This document shows positions 47,760-56,617 of a stretch of 64,000 bases of DNA, one piece after another. The stretch is from JAGVSR01 sp963825555. GTDB lineage: Bacteria > Pseudomonadota > Alphaproteobacteria > Rhizobiales > Hyphomicrobiaceae. Each line of letters starts with the position of its first letter. The first letter of the stretch is position 1. Location of the stretch: positions 254,919 through 318,918 of the forward strand of contig CAWGTZ010000015.1 in assembly GCA_963825555.1 (NCBI GenBank), read 5' to 3'. The position numbers and the translations under genes were made by a program. A model generated the notes under the pieces. It did no database searches. It saw nothing but the letters and a program-made list of their open reading frames with translations, and was not told the DNA's origin.

Positions 47760-49961
47760 ATGTTCGATATCCACCGCGTCGAGATTGAATGGGGCGGGCG
47801 CAAGCTCAAGCTCGAAACCGGCCATATGGCCCGGCAGGCCGACGCTGCCGTTTATGCCCAGTACGGCGAGACCACTGTGCTCGCTACCGTCGTGGGCGCC
47901 AAGTCCGTAAAGCCCGGCATCGATTTCTTTCCTTTGACCGTCAATTATCAGGAACGTACCTACGCGGCGGGCAAGATCCCCGGCGGCTATTTCAAGCGTG
48001 AAGGCCGCCCCTCCGAGAAGGAGACGCTCGTCTCCCGCCTCATCGACCGCCCGATCCGTCCGCTCTTCGTCGAAGGCTTCAAGAATGAAGTGCAGGTCGT
48101 CGTGACCGTGCTGTCGCACGACCTGGAGAATGACCCGGACGTGATCGGCATGGTGGCGGCCTCTGCAGCCCTGACCCTCTCGGGGCTTCCGTTCCTCGGT
48201 CCGATCGGTGCGGCCCGCGTCGGCTACATCGGCGGCGAGTTCGTTTTGAACCCGATGATCGATGAAATGCTTGAGACGTCGCTCGATCTGGTTGTTGCCG
48301 GCACGCAGGATGCCGTGATGATGGTCGAGTCGGAGGCCAAGGAGCTTCCCGAGGACGTCATGCTGGGGGCCGTCATGTTCGGCCACAAGCACTTCCAGCC
48401 TGTTATCCAGGCGATCATCAAACTTGCCGAGACGGCCGCAAAAGAGCCCTGGGACATCCAGATCGCCGACAAGGCCAAATATGCCGGGCAGGTGAAGGCG
48501 ATTGCCGCCGACTCGCTCAAGACGGCCTTCTCGACCAAGGAGAAGGCCAAGCGTAACAATCTGGTCAGCGAGGCCAAGAAGCGCGTCTTTTCGGAAATCG
48601 AGATTCCGGACGATCCCAGCGAAAAGGTTTTGCTGGGCGACGCGTTCAAGGCGCTTGAAATGGATATCATGCGCGGTGACGTCTTGAAGACGAAGCAGCG
48701 CATTGACGGTCGCGATCTCGTGACGGTGCGTCCGATCGTGTCTGAGGTTCATGTCTTGCCGCGTACCCACGGTTCGGCGCTCTTCACGCGCGGCGAGACG
48801 CAGGCTTTGGTCGTGGCCACGCTGGGCACCGGCGAGGATGAGCAGTATGTCGACAGCCTGGAAGGCACCCGCAAGGAGCGCTTCCTCCTGCACTACAACT
48901 TTCCGCCCTTCTCGGTGGGTGAGACCGGTCGCATGGGCTCGCCGGGCCGCCGCGAAATCGGCCACGGCAAACTCGCATGGCGCGCGGTGCGTCCGCTGCT
49001 CCCCGCGCACGAGGAGTTTCCCTACACGCTGCGCGTCGTCTCGGAAATCCTGGAGTCGAACGGCTCTTCCTCAATGGCAACGGTTTGCGGAACATCGCTG
49101 GCGCTCATGGATGCAGGCGTGCCGCTGAAATCTCCAGTGGCAGGCATCGCTATGGGCCTGATCAAGGAGGGTGAAGACTTCGTCGTTCTTTCCGACATTC
49201 TCGGCGACGAGGATCACCTCGGCGACATGGACTTCAAGGTTGCCGGTACGGTCAACGGTGTTACGGCTCTTCAGATGGACATCAAGATCACCGGTATCAC
49301 CGAGGAGATCATGAAGGTCGCGCTGAAGCAGGCCAATGAGGGCCGAATCCACATCCTGAATGAGATGTCGAAGGCGCTTACGGGTGCCCGCGACGAGCTT
49401 GGCGAATTCGCGCCGCGCATCGAGACGATCAAGATTCCTACCGACAAGATCCGCGAGGTCATAGGGTCCGGCGGCTCCGTTATTCGCGAGATCGTCGCGG
49501 AATCTGGCGCCAAGATCGATATTTCCGATGATGGCACCGTCAAGATCGCTTCGGCCAACCGCGAGTCGATTGAAAAGGCGCTGGCCCGCATCAAGGGCAT
49601 CACGACGGAGCCTGAGGTCGGCCAGATCTACAAGGGCAAGGTCGTCAAGATTATGGAGTTCGGCGCGTTCGTGAACTTCTTCGGCGCCAAGGACGGTCTG
49701 GTTCACATCTCGCAGCTGACGCAGGGTCGGCCGGAAACGGTGGGCGAGGTCGTGAAGGAAGGCCAGGAGGTCTACGTCAAGCTGCTGGGCTTTGACGACC
49801 GCGGCAAAGTGCGACTCTCCATGAAGATTGTCGATCAGACGACGGGCCAAGAGATCCCGCGAGAGCCGGGCGAGCCCGAGGAGCAGTTCTCGGCCGAGCG
49901 TCCGCCGCGGCGTGATCGCGACGGTGGCCGTGGCCGTGGTCCGCGTCGCGACCGGGGCTGA
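47760..49961 (+). CDS. pnp: Polyribonucleotide nucleotidyltransferase (PNPase)
   Basis: PNPase degrades RNA 3' to 5' by phosphorolysis, a core of RNA decay with RNase E. The 733-residue protein has two RNase PH domains (TGHMARQADAAVYAQYGETTVLATV and THGSALFTRGETQALVVATLG), with FFPLTVNYQERTYAAGKIPGGYFKREGRPSEKE between. The helical domain and the KH domain (IETIKIPTDKIREVIGSGGSVIREIVAESGAKIDI) follow. The S1 domain is GQIYKGKVVKIMEFGAFVNFFGAKDGLVHISQL. The Arg/Gly-rich tail ends GRGPRRDRG. A terminator follows. Confidence 0.97.
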   Translation: MFDIHRVEIEWGGRKLKLETGHMARQADAAVYAQYGETTVLATVVGAKSVKPGIDFFPLTVNYQERTYAAGKIPGGYFKREGRPSEKETLVSRLIDRPIRPLFVEGFKNEVQVVVTVLSHDLENDPDVIGMVAASAALTLSGLPFLGPIGAARVGYIGGEFVLNPMIDEMLETSLDLVVAGTQDAVMMVESEAKELPEDVMLGAVMFGHKHFQPVIQAIIKLAETAAKEPWDIQIADKAKYAGQVKAIAADSLKTAFSTKEKAKRNNLVSEAKKRVFSEIEIPDDPSEKVLLGDAFKALEMDIMRGDVLKTKQRIDGRDLVTVRPIVSEVHVLPRTHGSALFTRGETQALVVATLGTGEDEQYVDSLEGTRKERFLLHYNFPPFSVGETGRMGSPGRREIGHGKLAWRAVRPLLPAHEEFPYTLRVVSEILESNGSSSMATVCGTSLALMDAGVPLKSPVAGIAMGLIKEGEDFVVLSDILGDEDHLGDMDFKVAGTVNGVTALQMDIKITGITEEIMKVALKQANEGRIHILNEMSKALTGARDELGEFAPRIETIKIPTDKIREVIGSGGSVIREIVAESGAKIDISDDGTVKIASANRESIEKALARIKGITTEPEVGQIYKGKVVKIMEFGAFVNFFGAKDGLVHISQLTQGRPETVGEVVKEGQEVYVKLLGFDDRGKVRLSMKIVDQTTGQEIPREPGEPEEQFSAERPPRRDRDGGRGRGPRRDRG

Positions 49962-49994
49962 GCACCGATCTCATCCAAATACGAGACTTGAGGG

Positions 49995-50027
49995 AAGGGG
50001 CTGTCCTGATGGGGCGGCCCCTTTTTT
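49995..50027 (+). terminator. Rho-independent terminator after pnp
   Basis: AAGGGGC (49995-50001) pairs with GCCCCTT (50017-50023), followed by a run of T to 50027. Confidence 0.75.
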
Positions 50028-50124
50028 GTGCCCCGCTGGGTTTTGCTAGCGACCCGATCTTATCCCCGCGCCGGTTTAGGCTCCTATCCTTCGCAGGCAT
50101 GTCGCCAAGCAAAGGATCAGTTCC

Positions 50125-51297
50125 GTGGACGAGACGACCAATCTTCTGCTGCCCTACATCCTGGCTGCACAGGCGCAGAAACACGTCACGCACAACGAAG
50201 CTCTGAGAAGACTTGACGCGCTCGTGCAGCTTGCGGTGGTTGATCGCGATCTGGATACGCCGCCGGCTGCGCCGGATGAGGGCGCGCGCTACATTGTTGG
50301 GGCCGCTCCGACAGGAGAGTGGGCAGGGCGCGCCCGCGCGATTTCTGCCTGGCAGGACGGCGCCTGGGCCTTCTATACGCCGCGAGTGGGCTGGATTGCC
50401 TGGGTCCAAGACGAGGATTTGGCCGTGGCGTGGGACGGAGCGTCCTGGACGGCGCTCGGTGGCGGGAGCGGCAGCCTTAATCCAACGCCGCTCATTGGCA
50501 TCAACGCAACCGCCGACCTGACCAACAGATTGTCGCTCAATTCCTCGGCCTCGCTCTTCAACCATGAAGGGAACGGCCATCAGATCAAGGTCAACAAGTC
50601 TGCCGCGTCTGATACCGCATCGCTGCTGTTTCAGACCGATTTTTCGGGCCGTGCCGAAATGGGTACGGCCGGCAGCGATGACTTCTCGTTCAAGGTCTCG
50701 CCCGATGGATCGAACTGGTTCAGCGCCATTGTGATCGACCGTATGGACGGTTCTGTTTCGTTTCCCAACTCGTCGGTCGGTGGCCAGAACGCCCGCACCA
50801 TGGGCAAGGAAACAATCGCCATGCCGGCCGGTGCCATGGTCGCGCGCACGACGAACGGCGCCGCGCTGGCCACGAACGGTATCATGCTGCGCACATTCGA
50901 TTTCGACGCGATCACGGAGGAGGGCGTCGGGTTTGTCGTTCCCATGCCGAAAAGCTGGGACGAGGGCACCGTGTCGTTCCAGCCGATCTGGACGGCGGAA
51001 AGCGGAACGGGCGGTGTCGTGTTTGAGATGGCCGCGCGGGCTTTTTCGGACGACGACGCGCTCGATCAGTCTGTCGGTGGTGCAGTCACCAGCGCGGATA
51101 CGCTGATTGCCGCCAATGACTGCCACATCGGGCCAGAAAGCTCCGCGCTCACCATCGCCGGGACGCCGACGGAGGGCGATCTCGTTTATTTCCAGATCAC
51201 GCGGAAGGTGGGGGACACAGGCGACACGCTTGCGGCCGACGCCAAGCTGATCGGGGTGCGGCTCTACTTCACGACGAATGCGGGTAACGACGCATGA
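50125..51297 (+). CDS. Phage-derived DUF2793 protein
   Basis: A 390-residue protein whose first 110 residues are the DUF2793 phage/GTA-associated domain (LLLPYILAAQAQKHVTHNEALRRLDALVQLAVVDRDLDTPPAAPDEGARYIVG). The rest resembles phage tail/baseplate sequences rich in Gly, Ser, Thr and beta-strand patterns (GSDDFSFKVSPDGSNWFSAIVIDR is typical of tail-fibre-like proteins). GTG start at 50125. It is the first of three phage-like genes with 4-base overlaps. No capsid, terminase, integrase or lysis gene accompanies it. Confidence 0.75.
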   Translation: MDETTNLLLPYILAAQAQKHVTHNEALRRLDALVQLAVVDRDLDTPPAAPDEGARYIVGAAPTGEWAGRARAISAWQDGAWAFYTPRVGWIAWVQDEDLAVAWDGASWTALGGGSGSLNPTPLIGINATADLTNRLSLNSSASLFNHEGNGHQIKVNKSAASDTASLLFQTDFSGRAEMGTAGSDDFSFKVSPDGSNWFSAIVIDRMDGSVSFPNSSVGGQNARTMGKETIAMPAGAMVARTTNGAALATNGIMLRTFDFDAITEEGVGFVVPMPKSWDEGTVSFQPIWTAESGTGGVVFEMAARAFSDDDALDQSVGGAVTSADTLIAANDCHIGPESSALTIAGTPTEGDLVYFQITRKVGDTGDTLAADAKLIGVRLYFTTNAGNDA

Positions 51298-52047
51298 CGC
51301 TGGCGGTCAACCACCTTGTGGGTTTTGGCGTGGGCGCCGTTGAGGCGAGCGGCCCGTGGACACCGGCACAACTGTTTGCGGCTGGGCAGACCGGGTGCTG
51401 GTTCGACGTTTCGGACCTCTCGACTTTGTTTGTTGAGCGCACGGGAGGCGGAACAACCCCCGCCAGCGTCAACGGCCCTGTTGGGACTGTTCGAGACAAG
51501 AGCGGCGGCGGGTTTCACTGGCAGGCGCTTACCGATAGCGGCCGGCCAACGCTTCGACAGTCAGGCCCGCGGTATTATCTGGAATTTGACGGCGTTGACG
51601 ATGTGTTGTGGCATATGAATGCTAGTTCCTATCAGTCAGCGACGATGGATGTGTTCCTCGGTGTTCGGTTCACTGGAGCAACGGGCGGAGTTTTTTTTGG
51701 CTGTCCCGAACACCAGGTACATTGGCGCGATGGAAAACGGCTCATCGTCAACCAGGATCAATGGCCTCGCGGGATCTCCTAGCCATTATAAGAACGGCGT
51801 TCTCTTCACCGGAACGACGCGGGATAGTTTCTTCGATGCGTTTGCAGTCAATTCGGACCTGATCGCTGAGTCCCACGCAGTTGATATGACAGCGTGGGTT
51901 GCCCAGACTAGGTTCGGTTCTTTTGGCGCGGGGTACGAAACGGCTTCGCGCCTCTACGGGGCGGTAATCCTGACCATCGCGCAGACGACAGACAACAGGA
52001 ACAACCTGCGCTCCTACCTCGCTTCCAAGTCTGGAGTAATCCTATGA
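51294..52047 (+). pseudogene. Phage LamG-like tail protein gene, frameshifted in a T8 tract
   Basis: The ATG at 51294 overlaps the previous stop by 4 bases. The first frame runs to 51782, but coding sense changes frame at a run of eight Ts (51691-51698). Removing one T gives a single 250-residue protein. It has a helical start (WTPAQLFAAGQTGCWFDVSDLSTLF), a RDKSGGGFHWQALTDSGRPTLR segment and YLEFDGVDDVL, features of concanavalin-A/LamG-like domains in phage tail or capsid-decoration proteins. The end (YLASKSGVIL) lies at a 4-base overlap with the next gene, showing that the rest of the frame is under selection or only recently broken. A sequencing error in the homopolymer or deliberate slippage are alternatives. 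Confidence 0.6.
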
Positions 52048-52523
52048 CCATCGCCAGAATAGACAACGGCACGGTCGCGGAAACGCGCGATCTTACCCTG
52101 GATGACGTACCAGCCCACAAGCGCAGCCAGTGGCGGCCGATCGTAGGGGTGGCTCCTGACCATGACCCGGCGACGCAGTACCTCAGCGGCCCCGCGCTGG
52201 TGATCGAAGCCGACGCCGTGCGCCGGGAGTGGACGGTTCACAATCGGCAACTGACGCAGGACGACTATGCCTTTGCCATTCAGGCCCACATCGACGAAAC
52301 CGCCAGGGACAAGGGCTATGCCGACGCCGTGGCGCTGGCTTCTTACGTGAACAGCACGATCCCGTCGTGGAAGTCGGAGGCGAATACATTCGTGATGTGG
52401 CGTGATGAGGTGTGGCTCGCAGCTTACAGTTTGCTTGGCCAGGTGAGGGCCGGGAAGATTCAGCCACCGACGATACCAGGGCTCATTGCCGAGTTGCCGG
52501 GGGTCACCTGGCCACAGATCTGA
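52044..52523 (+). CDS. Phage tail-fibre-associated protein (unknown function)
   Basis: A 159-residue protein overlapping the previous gene by 4 bases. The second half (AIQAHIDETARDKGYADAVALASYVNSTIPSWKSEANTFVMWRDEVWLAAYSLLGQVRAGK) resembles a segment common in phage tail-fibre assembly proteins and tail-end proteins. This sits next to DUF2793 and LamG-like genes, so it forms a tail-module remnant. The exact role is not known. Confidence 0.65.
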   Translation: MTIARIDNGTVAETRDLTLDDVPAHKRSQWRPIVGVAPDHDPATQYLSGPALVIEADAVRREWTVHNRQLTQDDYAFAIQAHIDETARDKGYADAVALASYVNSTIPSWKSEANTFVMWRDEVWLAAYSLLGQVRAGKIQPPTIPGLIAELPGVTWPQI

Positions 52524-52713
52524 GCCGGGACCCGGTGGTCGGGAACCGCCTTGTCGGCAGATTTTCGCAATATGGATAAAGGCCGGCCCGGCGGCTTAAC
52601 GGCATCGAAAGGCATTATGCGGATGGTGGAGGGCATGGGTGTCGACCGACGGCTTGTTGGGTCCTTCGCGTCACCCGGACGCCTTTCCTTTCTAGTTTGC
52701 GTGGTGTTCGAGT

Positions 52714-53799
52714 ATGAAGGTCTTGGTAACCGGCGGCGCTGGCTTCATCGGGTCGGCCGTCTGCAGATATCTCGTTAATGAAGCGGGTCACAGCGTCGTT
52801 AATGTCGACTGTTTGACCTATGCCGCGAACCTGGGCTCCCTGCAGGCAATTGCCGAGAGTCCTCGATATTCCTTTCACCAGGTAAACGTCTGCGACGGTC
52901 CGGCGATTGCCGGAATTCTCCGGCGTGAGCAGCCCGATGCGATTATGCATTTGGCGGCCGAGAGCCATGTGGATCGCTCTATTACAGGGCCGGCAGCATT
53001 CATCGAGACGAACATCAAGGGGACGTACGAGATGCTGGAGGCGTCCCGGGCCTATTGGTCCGCGCTGCCGGCTGAGCGCAAAGAGCGCTTCCGCTTTCTG
53101 CACGTCTCGACGGACGAAGTGTTCGGTAGCCTCGGCGCGGATGGCCTTTTTACACCTGAAAGTCCCTATGATCCGAGTTCGCCCTACTCTGCGAGCAAGG
53201 CCGCCTCGGACCATCTCGCCATGGCCTGGCATCGCACCTATGGCTTGCCGGTCGTGCTCTCCAACTGCTCGAACAACTACGGGCCCTATCACTTCCCCGA
53301 GAAATTGATCCCGCTGATGATCACCAACGCACTACTCGGCCGCGAACTTCCCGTTTATGGGGCCGGCGCGAACGTGCGTGATTGGCTCTACGTGGAAGAT
53401 CATGCCCGTGCGCTCTGTACAATCGTTGAAAAGGGCGTTCCCGGCGAGAGCTATCTCGTCGGCGGGCGTAACGAACGCTCCAATCTGGCGGTGGTGAATA
53501 CGATCATCAGCATTCTCGACACCCTGCGACTGCGCCAGGATGGGCTGTCCTATCGCGAGCAGATCTCATTCGTCGAAGATCGGCCCGGTCACGATTTCCG
53601 CTATGCCATTGATCCGACCAAGCTCGAGAAGGAACTCGGCTGGCAGGCGAAGGAAACTTTCGAGACCGGGATTGAAAAGACCGTGGCTTGGTATCTTGCA
53701 AACGATTCCTGGTGGTTGCCGCTGCGTCTGCGCCGCTACACCGGCGAACGGCTGGGTCTTCCGGCCGAAGTGTCGCGCCCGGCCACGTTGGCCTCTTGA
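52714..53799 (+). CDS. rfbB: dTDP-glucose 4,6-dehydratase
   Basis: RfbB converts dTDP-glucose to dTDP-4-keto-6-deoxyglucose in dTDP-L-rhamnose synthesis for cell-surface polysaccharide. The 361-residue SDR protein has the NAD loop VTGGAGFIGSAVCRYL, AAESHVDRSI, HVSTDEVFGSLG, the catalytic Y-x3-K in SPYSASKAASDHLAMAWHRTYGLPV, and SNCSNNYGPYHFPEKLIPL. The start ATG at 52714 has no strong ribosome site. The gene opens the sugar cluster rfbB-rfbD-rfbA. Confidence 0.95.
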   Translation: MKVLVTGGAGFIGSAVCRYLVNEAGHSVVNVDCLTYAANLGSLQAIAESPRYSFHQVNVCDGPAIAGILRREQPDAIMHLAAESHVDRSITGPAAFIETNIKGTYEMLEASRAYWSALPAERKERFRFLHVSTDEVFGSLGADGLFTPESPYDPSSPYSASKAASDHLAMAWHRTYGLPVVLSNCSNNYGPYHFPEKLIPLMITNALLGRELPVYGAGANVRDWLYVEDHARALCTIVEKGVPGESYLVGGRNERSNLAVVNTIISILDTLRLRQDGLSYREQISFVEDRPGHDFRYAIDPTKLEKELGWQAKETFETGIEKTVAWYLANDSWWLPLRLRRYTGERLGLPAEVSRPATLAS

Positions 53800-53830
53800 A
53801 CCTCTGGCCAGGCAGCTGAAGCGAGTGAAG

Positions 53831-54743
53831 ATGTCGGTCCAAAAGATTGCGGTAATCGGCCGAAGTGGCCAGGTCGCGCATGCGTTACGTGCCGAGGGGT
53901 TTGTGCGGAACATTGATGTCGTTCTGGGTGGGCGCCCCGACGTCGATATCATTGATGCAGACTCGATCTCACGCTTTCTGTACCGCGTGCGGCCAGCTCT
54001 GGTGGTCAATGCGTCCGCCTATACGGCTGTCGATCAGGCCGAGAGCCAGCCAGAGGCGGCCTTCCGCATCAATGTGGAGGGTGTGGGACAACTGGCCGGC
54101 GGTCTGCGAACGTATGGCGCTGCCGCTCGTTCACATCTCTTCGGATTTCGTTTTCGACGGCACGAAGGGCCAGCCCTACGTGGAATCCGACCCGATCGCG
54201 CCGCTGAGCGTCTACGGCGCTACAAAGGCGGCCGGCGAAGCGGCATTGCGTCAGCGGCTTGCGGAGCATGTCATCCTGCGCACATCATGGGTGTACGGGG
54301 CGCACGGTTCTAATTTTGTGAAGACGATGCTGCGGCTGGGTACCGAGCGGTCGGAACTCGGCCTTGTCGATGATCAGCGGGGATCGCCAACGCACGCGCG
54401 TGATTTGGCTGCCGCGATACTGGAAATCGTGCCGCAGCTGATCGGTCCGGCGTCAACGGCGCTGTGGGGCACCTATCATCTTACAGGATCGTATCAGGTG
54501 ACATGGCATGGCTTTGCAGCCGAGATCTTCCGGCAAGCTGCGCTGCGCGGTGCTAAAGTGCCACGGCTGAGGGCGATTGCCACAGCCGAGTATCCAACTC
54601 CCGCACGGAGACCGGCATACTCGGTGCTCGACAATAGAAAGTTCAACGATGCATTTGGCATTGCGCTGCCCGACTGGCGGGCAAGCCTCGCTGCCTGTCT
54701 CGATGAACTTGTACCGGTTCGCGAGAAGGAATTGAGCTCATGA
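53831..54743 (+). pseudogene. rfbD: dTDP-4-dehydrorhamnose reductase gene with apparent +1 frameshift
   Basis: RfbD reduces dTDP-4-keto-L-rhamnose to dTDP-L-rhamnose. The first part is in one frame (KIAVIGRSGQVAHALRAEG, PALVVNASAYTAVDQAESQPEAAFRINVEGVGQLA) and the rest in the next (MALPLVHISSDFVFDGTKGQPYVESDPIAPLSVYGATKAAGE, HVILRTSWVYGAHGSNFVKTML, TYHLTGSYQVTW). Removing one base in the GCCGGCGG stretch near 54094-54103 joins them into a normal 303-residue protein with the Y-x3-K motif. The 3' end overlaps rfbA by 4 bases. The rest is intact, so a very recent mutation or a sequence error is likely. Confidence 0.7.
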
Positions 54744-55612
54744 AGGGGATCATCCTGGCCGGCGGCAGCGGTACGCGCCTCCATCCCATGACTCAGATGG
54801 TGTCAAAGCAGATGCTGCCGGTTTACGACAAGCCGCTCATCTATTATCCGCTGTCCGTACTCATGCTGGGCGGTGTGCGCGACATCCTCGTGATTTCGAC
54901 GCCACGCGACCTCCCGGGCTTCGAGGCATTGATGGGTGACGGTTCGCAGTGGGGCATCAATCTGAGCTACGCCGTGCAGCCGCACCCCGAGGGATTGGCC
55001 CAGGCCTTTATCATCGGCGAACAATTCATCGGCAACGATCATTGTGCGATGGTTCTGGGTGACAACATTTTCTACGGTCATGGCTTGGCGGATCTGGCGT
55101 CTGGCGCCTTCTCGCCCCGACCGGGTGCTACCGTGTTTGGTTATCAGGTGATGGATCCGGAACGGTATGGGGTGGTCGAGTTCGATGCGGCAGGACGCGC
55201 GATCTCGATCGAGGAAAAGCCAGCAAAGCCGAGATCCAACTGGGCGGTCGTCGGCCTCTACGCGTATGACAACGATGTTGTTGAGATCTCCAAGTCGCTT
55301 AAGCCCTCGGCGCGCGGTGAATTGGAGATCACGGCCGTTAACGAGCATTATCTGAAAGCCGGCAAACTCAATGTCGAGAAGCTAGGCCGCGGCTTTGCCT
55401 GGTTCGATACCGGAACGCCCGACAGCCTGCTCGATGCGGCTCTCTATGTTGCCACCATCGAGAAGCGGCAGGGTCTCAAGATCGCATCGCCAGAAGAGAT
55501 CGCCTTTCGGGAAGGCTTTATTGACGCGGCCGATCTTCAGCGTCTCATTGATGAGCGCTATCCCAAGAACGATTACGGCCGGTATTTGAGAAGCGTTCTC
55601 TTGGACGCCTGA
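54740..55612 (+). CDS. rfbA: Glucose-1-phosphate thymidylyltransferase
   Basis: RfbA makes dTDP-glucose from glucose-1-phosphate and dTTP, the first step of rhamnose synthesis. The 290-residue protein has the nucleotide-binding signature GIILAGGSGTRLHPMTQMVSKQMLPVYDKPLIYYPLSVLMLGGVRDIL, VLGDNIFYGHGL, EEKPAKPRSNWAVVGLYAYD and WFDTGTPDSLLDAALYV. It overlaps rfbD by 4 bases. No epimerase gene rfbC follows here, so the pathway must be completed elsewhere in the genome. Confidence 0.95.
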   Translation: MKGIILAGGSGTRLHPMTQMVSKQMLPVYDKPLIYYPLSVLMLGGVRDILVISTPRDLPGFEALMGDGSQWGINLSYAVQPHPEGLAQAFIIGEQFIGNDHCAMVLGDNIFYGHGLADLASGAFSPRPGATVFGYQVMDPERYGVVEFDAAGRAISIEEKPAKPRSNWAVVGLYAYDNDVVEISKSLKPSARGELEITAVNEHYLKAGKLNVEKLGRGFAWFDTGTPDSLLDAALYVATIEKRQGLKIASPEEIAFREGFIDAADLQRLIDERYPKNDYGRYLRSVLLDA

Positions 55613-55668
55613 GTTGGTGGGCGCGCAACCATTCGCGTGCCGGCTGAATTGCTTCAAGGAGGACGCTC

Positions 55669-55952
55669 TCAAACCGCGATGAGAGAATCATCCGGGGCGA
55701 GCGACTGCTCGAAACGGACGCCCGCGGAGCCAACGGAGGTCCAGACGACGGTACCCTGAAGTTTCCGTCCGTTGGCCATCTCGATCCGTACCTTGTCGCC
55801 GCGCTTCAGTCCCGATACACGCCCGAGACCCAGTCCGCCTGCCGACGCATCCCGGACGAACGCGCTCTGTACATTGCCTGCACTGAAGATGACACAGTTC
55901 TGCAGCACGGTCCGGCGTGGCCAACGCCGCCGCTGCGGCAGCGGGGGAACAT
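55669..55952 (-). pseudogene. Small PilZ-domain gene with apparent 1-base deletion
   Basis: The core (VRDASAGGLGLGRVSGLKRGDKVRIEM and VWTSVGSAGVRFEQSL) is a compact PilZ c-di-GMP-binding domain. In frame, the only usable start for the core is GTG 55908, which cuts off the RxxxR-type motif just upstream (RRRWPRRTVLQN). If one C is added to the C5 run at 55943-55947, an ATG at 55952 opens a 94-residue protein beginning MFPPLPQRRRWPRRTVLQ with that motif. So the gene is either N-terminally truncated from 55908 or carries a 1-base deletion. It may be unrelated to the preceding sugar genes. Confidence 0.55.
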
Positions 55953-56076
55953 AAAGTTTTCCGTCGCCGTGAGGCAGGGGCGCAAGCCGTTGGAAGCCCC
56001 GGTCAGCAGGGCAGAAACCACGCGGGTGTTCTGCGTGTAGAGATCGGGCAATTCTACTGGCATGGAGCGTTCGATC

Positions 56077-56559
56077 TCAACGACAATACTCTTCGCAGTT
56101 CTGCTGAGCGGCTGCCAGAAGTCCTTGGAGCAGCCGGGCATGGAGCATGCCCGCCCGTTCCGGGGTGATGAGCTCGCATTCGTCCAGATAGTAATCGAGT
56201 GCGGTCCTTGCGGCGTCGAGTTCGCCAAGGAAGGTCCGGAGGTCCTGGGTGAACCATCCGTCCAAACGGTCGTTGCCATGCAGGACGGTGAGCATAGCCT
56301 TCAGCGTCGAAGTCTGCGGAGAGAACCTGGCGATGTCTGCCGGCAGAATGACGATACGCCAGTCCAGTAGCGAGTTCACCGCCGTTGCCACGACGGCAAT
56401 TCCAACGGCCGTGGCGTGCAGTTCGGCGGTGAGGTTTTCATAGAACCGCCGCGCCACGTCCTGGGGCTCCGCCTCCGCGGGCGGAACCCCTAGCTCGGGA
56501 GCAGTTAATCTGTAAGCGTAGATGGGCAGCATGAGACATGACACCAGCAAAGATTGCAC
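56077..56559 (-). CDS. Unrecognised N-terminally anchored protein
   Basis: A 160-residue protein I do not recognise. It has one N-terminal hydrophobic segment (LLVSCLMLPIYAY) and then a mostly helical, charged part (DVARRFYENLTAELHATAVGIAVVATAVNSLLDW, LGELDAARTALDYYLDECELITPERAGMLHARLLQGLLAAAQ). A GTG start at 56559 gives the hydrophobic segment; an ATG at 56532 would remove most of it. It precedes the small PilZ gene on the same strand and may be co-transcribed. Confidence 0.5.
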   Translation of the reverse strand: MQSLLVSCLMLPIYAYRLTAPELGVPPAEAEPQDVARRFYENLTAELHATAVGIAVVATAVNSLLDWRIVILPADIARFSPQTSTLKAMLTVLHGNDRLDGWFTQDLRTFLGELDAARTALDYYLDECELITPERAGMLHARLLQGLLAAAQQNCEEYCR

Positions 56560-56617
56560 AATAACAACCTAAAATAGAAATGCTAATCACATGTAACCAG
56601 CTGCCGGGGAAAAGAGG

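Noticed and set aside
47256..49010. 584-residue open frame opposite rpsO and pnp
   Set aside because: It spans two real genes with strong family motifs on the other strand and has no recognisable domain.
55806..56279. 157-residue minus-strand frame spanning the small PilZ and the unrecognised gene
   Set aside because: It overlaps both neighbours in another frame and has no domain; only its internal ATG at 55952 is of interest for the PilZ frameshift.
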